Assembly: GCA_937927685.1 (NCBI GenBank)
Contig: CALBSC010000062.1
Span: 1-64,000, forward strand
Direction: 5' to 3'
DNA length: 64,000 nt
Origin: an uncultured Burkholderiales bacterium
GTDB lineage: Bacteria; Pseudomonadota; Gammaproteobacteria; Burkholderiales; Burkholderiaceae_C
Part shown: positions 8,813 to 17,790 of the stretch, in pieces
Position numbering within the stretch: position 1 is the first letter of the stretch
Layout: every line of letters begins with the position of its first letter
Translations under genes and position numbers: made by a program
The notes under the pieces: generated by a model
What the model saw: the letters and a program-made list of their open reading frames with translations, nothing else
Databases searched by the model: none
Told to the model about the DNA's origin: nothing

Positions 8813-10228
8813 ATGAATTCCGGTTTTCCCCCCTCCTCTTCCCTGACCGCTGGTTCGCCTGAACCGGGCGATGCCCTGTGGCTGTCCTGTCTGGACCAGT
8901 TGGCTCAGGAGTTGCCCGAGCAGCAGTTCAACACCTGGATTCGACCCCTGCAGGCGGTGGTCGCGCCCGACCTGTCCAGCGTACGAATCACGGTGGGCAA
9001 CCGGTTCAAGATGGACTGGATCCGCGCCCAGTACGTGCAACGCATGGCGCAGTTGCTGGGACAGATGAATGGTCAGCCCGTACAAGTAGAGTTAGTGCTT
9101 GCTCAGCGGGAAGTGCCTGTCAGACATGTGCAAAGCAGGCCACAAACGGACCACGAGCCGCTCCTTGAACCGGCCGTTCTGGCGGACGATCCCTCGGTTT
9201 CCGGCTTTCGCACCCGACTCAATTCCGCGCTGACCTTCGACACGCTGGTGGAAGGATCCGCCAACCGCATGGCCCGTGCCGCGGCCACCCATGTCGCCAA
9301 CTCGCCGGGGCAGTTGTACAACCCGTTGTTCATCTATGGCGGTGTGGGCCTGGGTAAAACCCACCTGGTTCATGCGGTGGGCAATGCCTTGCTGGCCCAA
9401 CGCCCGGATGCCAAAGTTCTCTACATCCATGCCGAGCAGTTTGTGTCGGATGTGGTTAAAGCCTATCAGCGCAAAACCTTTGACGAGTTCAAGCACCATT
9501 ACCACTCGCTGGATTTGCTGTTGATTGACGATGTGCAGTTCTTTGCCAACAAGGAGCGCACACAGGAAGAATTCTTCAATGCCTTCGAGGCCTTGCTGGC
9601 CAAAAAGTCACACATTGTGATGACCAGCGACACCTACCCGAAGGGCTTGACCGATATCCACGAGCGCCTGGTGTCGCGGTTCGATTCCGGTCTAACCGTG
9701 GCCATCGAGCCCCCGGAACTCGAAATGCGTGTGGCCATTTTGATGAGCAAGGCCCGCGCAGAAGGCACCGAGATGCCCGAAGAAGTGGCTTTTTTTGTTG
9801 CCAAGAATGTCCGCTCCAACGTGCGCGAACTCGAAGGTGCATTGCGCAAGATCCTGGCTTATTCCCGGTTCAATCAAAAAGACATCTCGATCCAGCTCGC
9901 CCGGGACGCCCTGCGAGACCTGCTGTCTATCCAGAACCGCCAGATATCGGTGGAAAACATCCAGAAAACGGTGGCCGACTATTACAAGATCAAGGTCGCC
10001 GACATGTATTCCAAGAAACGGCCCGCCTCGATCGCCCGTCCCCGCCAGATTGCCATGTACCTGGCCAAAGAGCTCACCCAGAAAAGCCTGCCCGAGATTG
10101 GTGAGTTGTTCGGAGGACGTGACCACACCACCGTCTTGCATGCCGTGCGGAAAATCGGCGGGGAGCGGCAGCAGCTCACCGAACTCAATCAACAGCTCCA
10201 TATCCTTGAACAAACGCTCAAGGGTTGA
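8813..10228 (+). CDS. dnaA: Chromosomal replication initiator protein DnaA
   Basis: A 471-residue AAA+ initiator that binds DnaA boxes and opens oriC. Domain I holds the LPEQQFNTWIRPL block. The AAA+ domain has Walker A GGVGLGKTHL near residue 177 and Walker B LLIDDVQFF near 235. The C-terminal DNA-binding signature GGRDHTTVLHAVRKI is near 436. I chose the ATG at 8813. A GTG at 8744 is in frame but falls inside the DnaA box, and the extra residues are not family-like. No clear Shine-Dalgarno site precedes the ATG. Confidence 0.97.
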   Translation: MNSGFPPSSSLTAGSPEPGDALWLSCLDQLAQELPEQQFNTWIRPLQAVVAPDLSSVRITVGNRFKMDWIRAQYVQRMAQLLGQMNGQPVQVELVLAQREVPVRHVQSRPQTDHEPLLEPAVLADDPSVSGFRTRLNSALTFDTLVEGSANRMARAAATHVANSPGQLYNPLFIYGGVGLGKTHLVHAVGNALLAQRPDAKVLYIHAEQFVSDVVKAYQRKTFDEFKHHYHSLDLLLIDDVQFFANKERTQEEFFNAFEALLAKKSHIVMTSDTYPKGLTDIHERLVSRFDSGLTVAIEPPELEMRVAILMSKARAEGTEMPEEVAFFVAKNVRSNVRELEGALRKILAYSRFNQKDISIQLARDALRDLLSIQNRQISVENIQKTVADYYKIKVADMYSKKRPASIARPRQIAMYLAKELTQKSLPEIGELFGGRDHTTVLHAVRKIGGERQQLTELNQQLHILEQTLKG

Positions 10229-10464
10229 TGACAGACGCCCTGAATAACCCTGTGCATGACTTTCCAACAACTGTCCACTTGTCCACAGCCGGTCTTAAAT
10301 CGGCCAAGTTATCCCCATTGGCGATACATCGGCGAAGCACGGGTACCCACACCCTTTCAAAGCCGTCAAGTTGTTGAAAAAAAAGAGGAAAATACGGTTT
10401 TCCACAGAGTGGCACTGTCCTTATCTACTACTCCTAATTTAATCAATTACATCAAGAGGTTGAC
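10229..10464. other. oriC: Probable oriC: DnaA-box cluster, DnaA-trio-like run and AT-rich unwinding region
   Basis: This dnaA-dnaN gap holds several DnaA-box-like 9-mers. TTGTCCACA (10279-10287), TTATCCCCA (10309-10317) and TTTTCCACA (10398-10406) are each one mismatch from TTATCCACA; CTGTCCACT (10271-10279) is weaker. After the last box comes a triplet run CTA-CTA-CTC-CTA (10425-10436), then AT-rich DNA ending just before dnaN. Box, trio run and AT-rich DUE follow the bacterial basal origin layout. Gene orientation switches around dnaA, which fits. The one perfect box, at 8743, lies on the other side of dnaA, so the origin could be bipartite. Confidence 0.72.
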
Positions 10465-11571
10465 ATGATCGTATTGAAAGCCACCCAGGATCGCGTGCTG
10501 TCTGTGTTGCAGTCCGTCTCCGGCATTGTGGAACGCCGTCATACATTGCCCGTCTTGGCCAATGTGTTGATTCGCAAGACAGGGTCAAACCTGCAACTCA
10601 CCACCAGTGATCTGGAAATCCAGATCCGGACCCATGCCGACCTCGGTGGTGATGCAGGACAGTTCAGCACCACGGTGGGTGCACGAAAGCTGATTGATAT
10701 CCTGCGCTCCATGCCCGCTGACCAGACGGTGAGCCTGGAGTCCAGCCAGAACAAACTGGTGCTCAAGGGCGGCAAGAGCCGTTTCACCCTGCAAACCCTG
10801 CCCGGCGAAGATTTCCCGCTGGTTCAGGAGTCACCCAACTTTGGTCCCGTGTTCAGCGTGCCCCAGAAAACCCTCAAGGGTTTGCTGCAGCAGGTGTCGT
10901 TTTCCATGGCGGTGCATGACATACGCTACTACCTCAATGGCATCTTGTTTGTGGCAGAAGGCAAGCAACTGAGCCTGGTGGCGACCGACGGTCACCGATT
11001 GGCTTATGCGAGCGCGACGCTAGACGTGGAAGTCCCGCGACAGGAAGTCATCCTGCCGCGCAAAACCGTGCTCGAGATGTTGCGCCTGTTGAGCGACAAG
11101 GAAGGTGCCATTGACATGCAGTTTGCCAACAACCAGGCGAAGTTTGTGTTTGAGGGCATGGAGTTTGTGACCAAGCTGGTGGAAGGCAAGTTCCCCGACT
11201 ACAACCGTGTCATCCCCAAGAACCACAAAAACACCATCACCCTGGGCCGCACGTCGCTGCTGGCGTGCCTGCAACGTACCGCCATTCTGACCAGTGAAAA
11301 ATTCAAAGGTGTGCGACTCAATCTGGAACCGGGGTTGCTGCGTGTGGCGTCCAACAACGCCGAGCAGGAAGAAGCGGTGGACGAACTCGAAATCGACTAC
11401 AACGGAGATGCCATCGAGATTGGCTTCAATGTGACGTACCTGATCGATGTGCTCACCAACATGGACCAGGACATGGTTCGTCTGGACCTGGCCGATTCCA
11501 ACAGCTCGGTGCTGATCACCATTCCGGAGCAGTCCAGCTTCAAATATGTCGTGATGCCCATGCGCATCTGA
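10465..11571 (+). CDS. dnaN: DNA polymerase III subunit beta (sliding clamp)
   Basis: A 368-residue protein that dimerises into the ring clamp tethering polymerase III to DNA. It starts with MIVLKATQDRVLSVLQSVSG and ends in the conserved SSFKYVVMPMRI, and the three-domain clamp length is right (E. coli 366). A purine-rich AAGAGG site precedes the ATG. It follows oriC and precedes gyrB in the standard order. Confidence 0.98.
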   Translation: MIVLKATQDRVLSVLQSVSGIVERRHTLPVLANVLIRKTGSNLQLTTSDLEIQIRTHADLGGDAGQFSTTVGARKLIDILRSMPADQTVSLESSQNKLVLKGGKSRFTLQTLPGEDFPLVQESPNFGPVFSVPQKTLKGLLQQVSFSMAVHDIRYYLNGILFVAEGKQLSLVATDGHRLAYASATLDVEVPRQEVILPRKTVLEMLRLLSDKEGAIDMQFANNQAKFVFEGMEFVTKLVEGKFPDYNRVIPKNHKNTITLGRTSLLACLQRTAILTSEKFKGVRLNLEPGLLRVASNNAEQEEAVDELEIDYNGDAIEIGFNVTYLIDVLTNMDQDMVRLDLADSNSSVLITIPEQSSFKYVVMPMRI

Positions 11572-11640
11572 GTGGCCGTTACGCCTGTCCAGCCCCGAAT
11601 ATCACGCGGACCTGCTGACGTCAGGTCCTGAGAAAGTTGT

Positions 11641-14202
11641 ATGAGCTTACCCAACGAACCCCAGGCCAACGAGCCGACTCCTGCAGTAGATGCCTATGGT
11701 GAAGGCTCCATCCAGATCCTGGAAGGTCTGGAAGCCGTCCGCAAGCGCCCTGGCATGTACATCGGGGACACCTCTGATGGCACGGGTCTGCATCACCTCG
11801 TGTTTGAAGTTGTCGACAACTCCATCGACGAAGCCTTGGCGGGCCACTGTGATGACATCGAGGTGATCATCCACTCGGACAATTCCATCAGCGTCAAGGA
11901 CAACGGCCGTGGCATTCCCACCGGCGTCAAGATGGACGACAAGCATGAGCCCAAGCGCAGCGCGGCAGAAATCGCGTTGACTGAACTTCATGCAGGCGGC
12001 AAGTTCAACCAGAACAGTTACAAGGTGTCGGGGGGTCTGCACGGTGTGGGCGTTTCGTGCGTGAATGCCCTGTCCAAGTGGCTGCGCCTGACGGTGCGTC
12101 GTGAAGGCAAGGTGCACGCGCTGGAGTTCGCGCGCGGTTTCGTCCAGAACCGGCTGATCGACACGGCAGATGGTGTGGAAGTCTCCCCGATGAAGATCGT
12201 CGGCGAGACAGAAAAGCGTGGCACGGAGGTCCATTTCCTGCCCGACACGGACATCTTCACCCAGAACGCCGATTTCCATTACGAAATCCTGAGTAAGCGT
12301 TTGCGTGAACTCAGTTTTCTGAACAACGGGGTCCGCATCCGCCTGACCGACGAACGCACTGGCAAGGCCGATGACTTTTCGGGTGCTGGCGGGGTGAAAG
12401 GGTTTGTCGAGTTCATCAACGGCGGCAAGAAAGTGCTGCACCCCAACGTGTTTCACGCCACCGGCGAGCGCCCCGCTGACACCTACGGGGGCATTCCGGG
12501 CACCAGCATTGGTGTCGAAGTGGCCATGCAGTGGAACGACGGCTACAGCGAAAGCGTGCTGTGTTTCACCAACAACATCCCACAACGCGATGGGGGCACC
12601 CACCTGACCGGATTGCGTGCGGCCATGACGCGCGTCATCAACAAGTACATCGAGGAACACGAACTGGCCAAGAAAGCCAAGGTCGAGGTCAGCGGTGACG
12701 ACATGCGCGAAGGCCTGTGTTGCGTGCTCTCGGTCAAGGTGCCTGAGCCCAAGTTCAGCAGCCAGACCAAGGACAAGCTGGTGTCGAGTGAAGTGCGCGC
12801 ACCGGTGGAAGACATCGTGGCCAAGGCGTTGAACGACTATTTGCAAGAGCGTCCCAACGATGCCAAGATCTTGTGCGGCAAGATCGTTGAGGCCGCACGT
12901 GCCCGTGAGGCAGCACGCAAAGCGCGGGAGATGACGCGACGCAAGGGGGTGCTGGATGGCATGGGCTTGCCTGGCAAGCTCGCAGACTGCCAGGAAAAAG
13001 ACCCCGCGCTGTGTGAAATCTACATCGTCGAGGGTGACTCCGCCGGAGGCTCTGCCAAACAGGGGCGTGACCGCAAGTTCCAGGCGATCCTTCCTTTGCG
13101 CGGCAAGATTCTCAACGTTGAGAAAGCCCGCTACGAGAAGCTGCTCACCAGCAACGAGATTCTGACCCTCATCACGGCGCTCGGAACCGGCATCGGTCGT
13201 GCCTCTGAAGAGTCGGGCAAGTCGGGCACGGATGACTTCAACATCGACAAGCTGCGTTATCACCGCATCATCATCATGACGGATGCGGATGTGGACGGCG
13301 CGCACATCCGCACCTTGTTGCTCACGTTCTTCTATCGCCAGATGCCCGAACTCGTCGAGCGTGGTCACATCTACATCGCCCAGCCACCGCTGTACAAGGT
13401 CAAGGTTGGTCGCGAGGAGCAATACCTCAAGGACGCCTCGGCGCTGGACCAGTTCCTGATCCGTGTCGCGCTGAAGGATGCCAGCATCGAAACCGGGGGC
13501 AGCGCGTCGCGCAAGCTCGACGGCGAGACCCTTGCTGAGTTGGCGCGCAAGCACCAACTGGCCGAATCGGTCATTGATCGCCTCAGCGCCTTCATGGACC
13601 TCGAGGCCTTGCGTGCCATTGCTGATGGCGTGGCGCTCAACCTCGACAGCGTGGAACAGGCGGAAGTCTCGGCCACGGCCATGCAAACCTATCTCAACGA
13701 GATCGGCAGCAGCAACGAAGTGGCGGGCGAGTTTGACGCACGCAGCGACAAGCCTGTGCTGCGCATCAGTCGTCGCCATCATGGCAACATCAAGAGCAGT
13801 GTGATCACCCAGGACTTTGTGCATGGTGCCGATTACGCCGCCCTGGCCGAGGCCGCGCAAACCTTCAAGGGGTTGCTGTCCGAAGGCGCACGCGTGTCCC
13901 GCGGCGAAGGCGACAAAGCCAAGCAGGAGCGGGTGAACGATTTCCGCCAGGCCATGCGCTGGCTGATTGCGCAGGCCGAGCAAGCCACGGCGCGCCAACG
14001 CTACAAGGGGCTGGGCGAAATGAACCCCGAACAGCTGTGGGAAACCACCATGGACCCCAATGTGCGCCGGTTGTTGCGTGTGCAGATTGACGACGCCATT
14101 GAAGCGGATCGCGTGTTCACCATGCTGATGGGCGACGAGGTGGAGCCGCGGCGTGATTTCATCGAGTCCAACGCGTTGCGCGCGGCGAATATCGACGTGT
14201 AA
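11641..14202 (+). CDS. gyrB: DNA gyrase subunit B
   Basis: An 853-residue type II topoisomerase ATPase subunit. The GHKL ATPase region has EVVDNSIDEALAGHC and DNGRGIPTG. The TOPRIM domain shows EGDSAGGSAKQGRDRKFQA near residue 463 and MTDADVDGAHIRTLLL near 547. The C-terminal QRYKGLGEMNPEQLWETTM block is the GyrA-binding tail. It is a little longer than E. coli GyrB (804 residues) because of polar N-terminal residues and an enlarged insert after TOPRIM, as in other beta/gammaproteobacteria. It lies 69 bases after dnaN. Confidence 0.98.
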   Translation: MSLPNEPQANEPTPAVDAYGEGSIQILEGLEAVRKRPGMYIGDTSDGTGLHHLVFEVVDNSIDEALAGHCDDIEVIIHSDNSISVKDNGRGIPTGVKMDDKHEPKRSAAEIALTELHAGGKFNQNSYKVSGGLHGVGVSCVNALSKWLRLTVRREGKVHALEFARGFVQNRLIDTADGVEVSPMKIVGETEKRGTEVHFLPDTDIFTQNADFHYEILSKRLRELSFLNNGVRIRLTDERTGKADDFSGAGGVKGFVEFINGGKKVLHPNVFHATGERPADTYGGIPGTSIGVEVAMQWNDGYSESVLCFTNNIPQRDGGTHLTGLRAAMTRVINKYIEEHELAKKAKVEVSGDDMREGLCCVLSVKVPEPKFSSQTKDKLVSSEVRAPVEDIVAKALNDYLQERPNDAKILCGKIVEAARAREAARKAREMTRRKGVLDGMGLPGKLADCQEKDPALCEIYIVEGDSAGGSAKQGRDRKFQAILPLRGKILNVEKARYEKLLTSNEILTLITALGTGIGRASEESGKSGTDDFNIDKLRYHRIIIMTDADVDGAHIRTLLLTFFYRQMPELVERGHIYIAQPPLYKVKVGREEQYLKDASALDQFLIRVALKDASIETGGSASRKLDGETLAELARKHQLAESVIDRLSAFMDLEALRAIADGVALNLDSVEQAEVSATAMQTYLNEIGSSNEVAGEFDARSDKPVLRISRRHHGNIKSSVITQDFVHGADYAALAEAAQTFKGLLSEGARVSRGEGDKAKQERVNDFRQAMRWLIAQAEQATARQRYKGLGEMNPEQLWETTMDPNVRRLLRVQIDDAIEADRVFTMLMGDEVEPRRDFIESNALRAANIDV

Positions 14203-14266
14203 CGCTTCAACAAGCGGGCGCCGGACACAACAGACGCCCCCCACAGCCCGTGACCAGGCACTTCAC

Positions 14267-14290
14267 AACAGCCCGCAAACGCGGGCTGTT
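14267..14290. terminator. Terminator hairpin between gyrB and the pirin gene
   Basis: AACAGCCCGC (14267-14276), loop AAAC, GCGGGCTGTT (14281-14290): a perfect 10-base stem. The T tract is short (GCTTGTT), and the hairpin lies between convergent genes, so it can serve either strand. Confidence 0.8.
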
Positions 14291-14295
14291 GCTTG

Positions 14296-15165
14296 TTAGA
14301 CAAATTTGCCCGTGCGGAAATCCTCCACCGCCTGCATCAACTCTTCCCGCGTGTTCATCACGAAGGGGCCGTATTGCGCAATGGGTTCGCGCAGCGGCTG
14401 ACCGGCAATGACGATGGCGCGCGTCCCCGGTGACGCGCGAAAAGCCAGGCCGTCGCCCTCGTTACGCAACACCCCCATGTGCCCCTGGGGCACGGTCTGG
14501 GTGTCGGTTGTGCCGCCAACCTCGAGCCCCCCGCGATAGGGGTACACCAAGGCGTTGTGATGAGCGGGCAGCGCCTGTGTAAACAGGGCCGTGTCCCCGT
14601 TGCCCTCAAAATGCACATCCAGGTAGAGCGGCTCGGTCTGTTCGCGCGAAATAGCCCCCACCACGCCTGCACATGCCCCCGCGATGACACGCACGCGAAT
14701 GTCTCTTGGCAGGCGGACCTCGGGGATTTCGTGGGAAGGAATATCGCGATACCACGGCTCACACAGCTTGCGTTGGCTGGGCAAGTTCAGCCACAGCTGA
14801 AAACCCTCCATCACGCCTTCCTCCTGCTCAGGCATCTCGCTGTGCACCAGACCGCGACCGGCCGTCATCCATTGCACGCCGCCGTTTTCCAGGAGTCCTT
14901 CATGGCCACCACTGTCGCGATGACGCATACGCCCCGCAATCATGTAGGTCACCGTTTCGAAGCCGCGGTGGGGGTGGTCGGGAAAACCGGCGATGTAGTC
15001 ACCCGGCTTGTCGCTGCCAAAGGCGTCAAGCATGAGAAACGGATCGAGCCGTTGTTGCAAATCGTGGGTGAGGACGCGCTTGAGCTTCACGCCCGCACCG
15101 TCCGAGGTGTCCTGCCCGCGCACCAGGCGCTCCAGACGGCGTGGTTGAGTCACGGCGGGCGTCAT
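14296..15165 (-). CDS. Pirin family protein
   Basis: A 289-residue bicupin. The pirin N-terminal domain has the metal-binding pattern HPHRGFETVTYMIAGRMRHRDS around residues 61-82, then GGVQWMTAGRGLVHSEMP; the histidines and glutamate that bind the metal are in place. A pirin C-terminal cupin domain follows. Known pirins act as quercetin 2,3-dioxygenases or as redox-linked protein partners; the substrate here is unknown. Its ATG overlaps the stop of the CopZ-like gene as ATGA, so the two are likely translated together, an unusual partner pair. Confidence 0.9.
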   Translation of the reverse strand: MTPAVTQPRRLERLVRGQDTSDGAGVKLKRVLTHDLQQRLDPFLMLDAFGSDKPGDYIAGFPDHPHRGFETVTYMIAGRMRHRDSGGHEGLLENGGVQWMTAGRGLVHSEMPEQEEGVMEGFQLWLNLPSQRKLCEPWYRDIPSHEIPEVRLPRDIRVRVIAGACAGVVGAISREQTEPLYLDVHFEGNGDTALFTQALPAHHNALVYPYRGGLEVGGTTDTQTVPQGHMGVLRNEGDGLAFRASPGTRAIVIAGQPLREPIAQYGPFVMNTREELMQAVEDFRTGKFV

Positions 15166-15356
15166 GACACCTGATACCCTTCCTCAGCCATCGCGTGTGC
15201 CAGGGCTTCGCGGGGTTGCTGGCTGTCCACCTCCACTTTGCCCTGAGCGCGGTCGATCTCGATGTGTGCAGCGGGGTCGAGTTGCAACACGGCGCGCTTG
15301 ACGGCCATTTCGCAATGGCCACACGTCATGCCTTGCACGTTGAATGCCTGTTTCAT
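15162..15356 (-). CDS. copZ: CopZ-like heavy-metal-binding chaperone
   Basis: A 64-residue single HMA domain with the metal site GMTCGHC near residues 8-14 and the ferredoxin-like beta-alpha-beta pattern. Such proteins carry Cu(I) to CopA-type ATPases. The ATG at 15356 has a perfect AGGAGGT Shine-Dalgarno site. It is divergent from copA and its stop overlaps the pirin start. Copper specificity is inferred from the neighbour; a mercury or other metal role cannot be excluded from the CxxC motif alone. Confidence 0.85.
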   Translation of the reverse strand: MKQAFNVQGMTCGHCEMAVKRAVLQLDPAAHIEIDRAQGKVEVDSQQPREALAHAMAEEGYQVS

Positions 15357-15490
15357 GAAAACACCTCCTGGGTGATGATGGGGGGGTGGCCACACACGCT
15401 GAACGGTCTGCTTGCGTTGGCGCAACGACACCCGACGACAGGGATGGTATCGTCAATCGCGGGGAATCAGCAAACGAAGGAACCACGGAC
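15357..15490. promoter_or_regulatory. Divergent control region of copZ-pirin and copA
   Basis: This 134-base gap must carry both promoters. The visible symmetry is TTGCG (15412-15416), four bases, CGCAA (15421-15425), overlapping CGTTG/CAACG. I see no clear CueR-type dyad with a 19-20 base spacer, so the regulator is unknown. No gene for a MerR-family regulator lies nearby. Confidence 0.35.
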
Positions 15491-17773
15491 ATGGACACGG
15501 CGGCAACGACTCAGCTCGGTATTGAGGGCATGACCTGCGCGGCCTGCGTCACGCGGGTGGAGCGCGCGTTGCGACGTGTGCCGGGTGTTGAAGACGCCAC
15601 CGTCAACCTGGCGACGGAAACCGCACAGGTGCGGTGGGTGCAGATGCCCGGGGACGACGTGCAGTTGCGCCGTGCTGTGCGTGCGGCCGGTTATGTACCG
15701 CGAGAAACGGCCACCTTGCCCGATGCCGGGTCGCCCTGGCAAGGCTTCTGGCCGGTGGCCCTGGGCTTGTTGCTGTCGGCTCCCTTGATCCTGCCCATGC
15801 TGGGGGGGCTGTTCGGCCGGCACTGGATGTTGCCCGCGCTGTGGCAGTTCCTGCTGGCCACGCCCGTGCAGTTTGGCCTGGGTGCGCGGTTTTACCGTGG
15901 TACCTGGCACGCCTTGAAAAGCGGTAGCGCCGGCATGGACGTGCTGGTGGCGTTGGGCACGACGGCCGGCTGGGCGCTGTCGACCTGGTTGTGGTGGCGT
16001 GCACCGACGGACCCGCATGTGGCCTTGTATTTCGAGGGCTCTGCCGTGGTCATCACGCTGGTGTTGTTGGGCAAGTGGCTCGAAGCCCGGGCCAAGGTGC
16101 AGACCACCGCCGCCATCCGCGCATTGCAGGCGCTGCGGCCGGAGCGAGCCCATCTCATCACGGCGATGGGTGAAGAGGACGTGCCGGTGGCAGAGTTGAT
16201 GGTGGCCGATCGCTTGTCGGTGCGACCGGGCGAGCGCATACCGGCGGATGGCCGTGTGCTGGAAGGGCGTACGCAGGTCGACGAGTCGATGCTCACGGGC
16301 GAGTCTTTACCGGTGGTGAAGCAGGCCGGCGCCCCGGTTACGGGTGGCAGCGTGAATGGCGAAGGACGCGTGGTGATCGAGGTGACCGCGGTGGGCGCCG
16401 AGTCGGTGCTGTCGCGCATCATCCGCCTGGTCGAGGATGCCCAAGCCGCCAAGGCACCGATCCAGCGGTTGGTGGACCAGGTGTCGGCGGTGTTTGTGCC
16501 TGTGGTGATGGGCCTCTCGGTGCTGACCGGCCTGGCCTGGGCGGGCCTGGGCGCGGACGTGCCCACAGCGCTGATTCATGCGGTGGCGGTGATGGTGATT
16601 GCCTGTCCCTGTGCGCTGGGTCTGGCCACGCCGGTGGCCATCATGGCGGGGACCGGGGTGGCCGCGCAACGCGGGATACTGATTCGTGACGCGCAGGCAC
16701 TGGAGATCGCCCACCGGGTCGACACCGTGGTGTTTGACAAGACGGGCACACTCACGCAAGGGCACCCGCGCTTGATCCATTACCAGCCGCTCGAGCGTGA
16801 ACCCGCCCCACACGCTGCGTTGGCCCTGGCCGCCAGCCTGATGTCCGGCAGCGAGCACCCGCTGGCCCGTGCCGTGATGGACCATGCGCGCGCACAAGCG
16901 CTGACGCTGCAAGCGGCGCTGGAGGTGACGGCCGTTTCAGGGCGTGGGACACAGGGCCTGGTGTCGGGGCGGCGGCTGGTGATGGGCAGTCTGCACTGGA
17001 TGCAGAGCTTGCATCAGCCGGCGGGGGGGCAACGCGCCGGCGAGGCGTCGCACGCGGTGAGCGACGCGACCGAAGCCCCGACCGACGACGCGCCACCCGC
17101 TTGGGTGCTGGCGTCCCAGCAGGCGATGTCCCAGGGCCACACGGTGTCATTGCTGGCGGAACAACAGGACGAGGGCCTGCGGGTGTTGGCACTGTTTGCG
17201 TTTGCCGATGAACCCAAGCCTGAGGCGTTGCACGCCATGGAGACACTGCGCGCGCGCGGCTTGCAGGTGTTGATGATGTCGGGTGACAACCTGGGCGCCG
17301 CGCGCAGCATGGGCCAACGCCTGGGGTTGAGCGACCAGGAGGTGCTGGCGCCGGTGCTGCCCGCAGACAAGGCGGCGCAGGTTGCACGCTTGCGCGCACG
17401 AGGGCATGTCGTGGCGTTTGTGGGCGATGGCATCAACGATGCGCCTGCCCTGGCGGCTGCGGATGTGGGCATGGCCATGGCCAACCCGGGGGGTGGAACC
17501 GAGGTGGCCATGAACACCGCCGGCATCACGCTCATGCGGGGAGATGTGCGGCTGGTGGCCGATGCGCTGGACGTGTCCGATCGCACGGTGCGCAAGATTC
17601 GGCAAAACCTGTTCTGGGCCTTTGCTTACAACGCCGCGGGCATTCCGCTCGCGGCCCTGGGCTATCTGAGCCCCGTGGTCGCGGGCGCGGCGATGGCCCT
17701 GAGCTCGGTCAGCGTGATGGCCAACGCCTTGCTGTTGCGGCGCTGGCGCGGGTCATCCACCGCGGCACACTGA
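15491..17773 (+). CDS. copA: Copper-translocating P1B-type ATPase CopA
   Basis: A 760-residue heavy-metal P-type ATPase. One N-terminal HMA domain has GMTCAAC (residues 13-19). The membrane metal site is CPCALG near residue 372, the phosphorylation motif DKTGT near 416, and the actuator motif TGESLP lies before them. The N domain has SEHPLA and the hinge GDGINDAPALAAADVGMAM is near 645. CPC together with the late FAYNAAGIPLAA and SSVSVMANALLLR segments is typical of Cu(I) exporters. The ATG at 15491 has an AAGGAA site; the frame is open upstream but lacks family-like sequence. Confidence 0.94.
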   Translation: MDTAATTQLGIEGMTCAACVTRVERALRRVPGVEDATVNLATETAQVRWVQMPGDDVQLRRAVRAAGYVPRETATLPDAGSPWQGFWPVALGLLLSAPLILPMLGGLFGRHWMLPALWQFLLATPVQFGLGARFYRGTWHALKSGSAGMDVLVALGTTAGWALSTWLWWRAPTDPHVALYFEGSAVVITLVLLGKWLEARAKVQTTAAIRALQALRPERAHLITAMGEEDVPVAELMVADRLSVRPGERIPADGRVLEGRTQVDESMLTGESLPVVKQAGAPVTGGSVNGEGRVVIEVTAVGAESVLSRIIRLVEDAQAAKAPIQRLVDQVSAVFVPVVMGLSVLTGLAWAGLGADVPTALIHAVAVMVIACPCALGLATPVAIMAGTGVAAQRGILIRDAQALEIAHRVDTVVFDKTGTLTQGHPRLIHYQPLEREPAPHAALALAASLMSGSEHPLARAVMDHARAQALTLQAALEVTAVSGRGTQGLVSGRRLVMGSLHWMQSLHQPAGGQRAGEASHAVSDATEAPTDDAPPAWVLASQQAMSQGHTVSLLAEQQDEGLRVLALFAFADEPKPEALHAMETLRARGLQVLMMSGDNLGAARSMGQRLGLSDQEVLAPVLPADKAAQVARLRARGHVVAFVGDGINDAPALAAADVGMAMANPGGGTEVAMNTAGITLMRGDVRLVADALDVSDRTVRKIRQNLFWAFAYNAAGIPLAALGYLSPVVAGAAMALSSVSVMANALLLRRWRGSSTAAH

Positions 17774-17790
17774 GTGCCGGGGGGCGCGCA

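Noticed and set aside
11647..14244. Minus-strand open frame of about 865 residues across gyrB
   Set aside because: It mirrors gyrB codon by codon in composition; gyrB has all its motifs on the plus strand.
15357..15490. A CueR/MerR-type operator before copA
   Set aside because: I searched by eye for a long-spacer dyad with matching arms and found none convincing; only the short TTGCG/CGCAA symmetry is reported.
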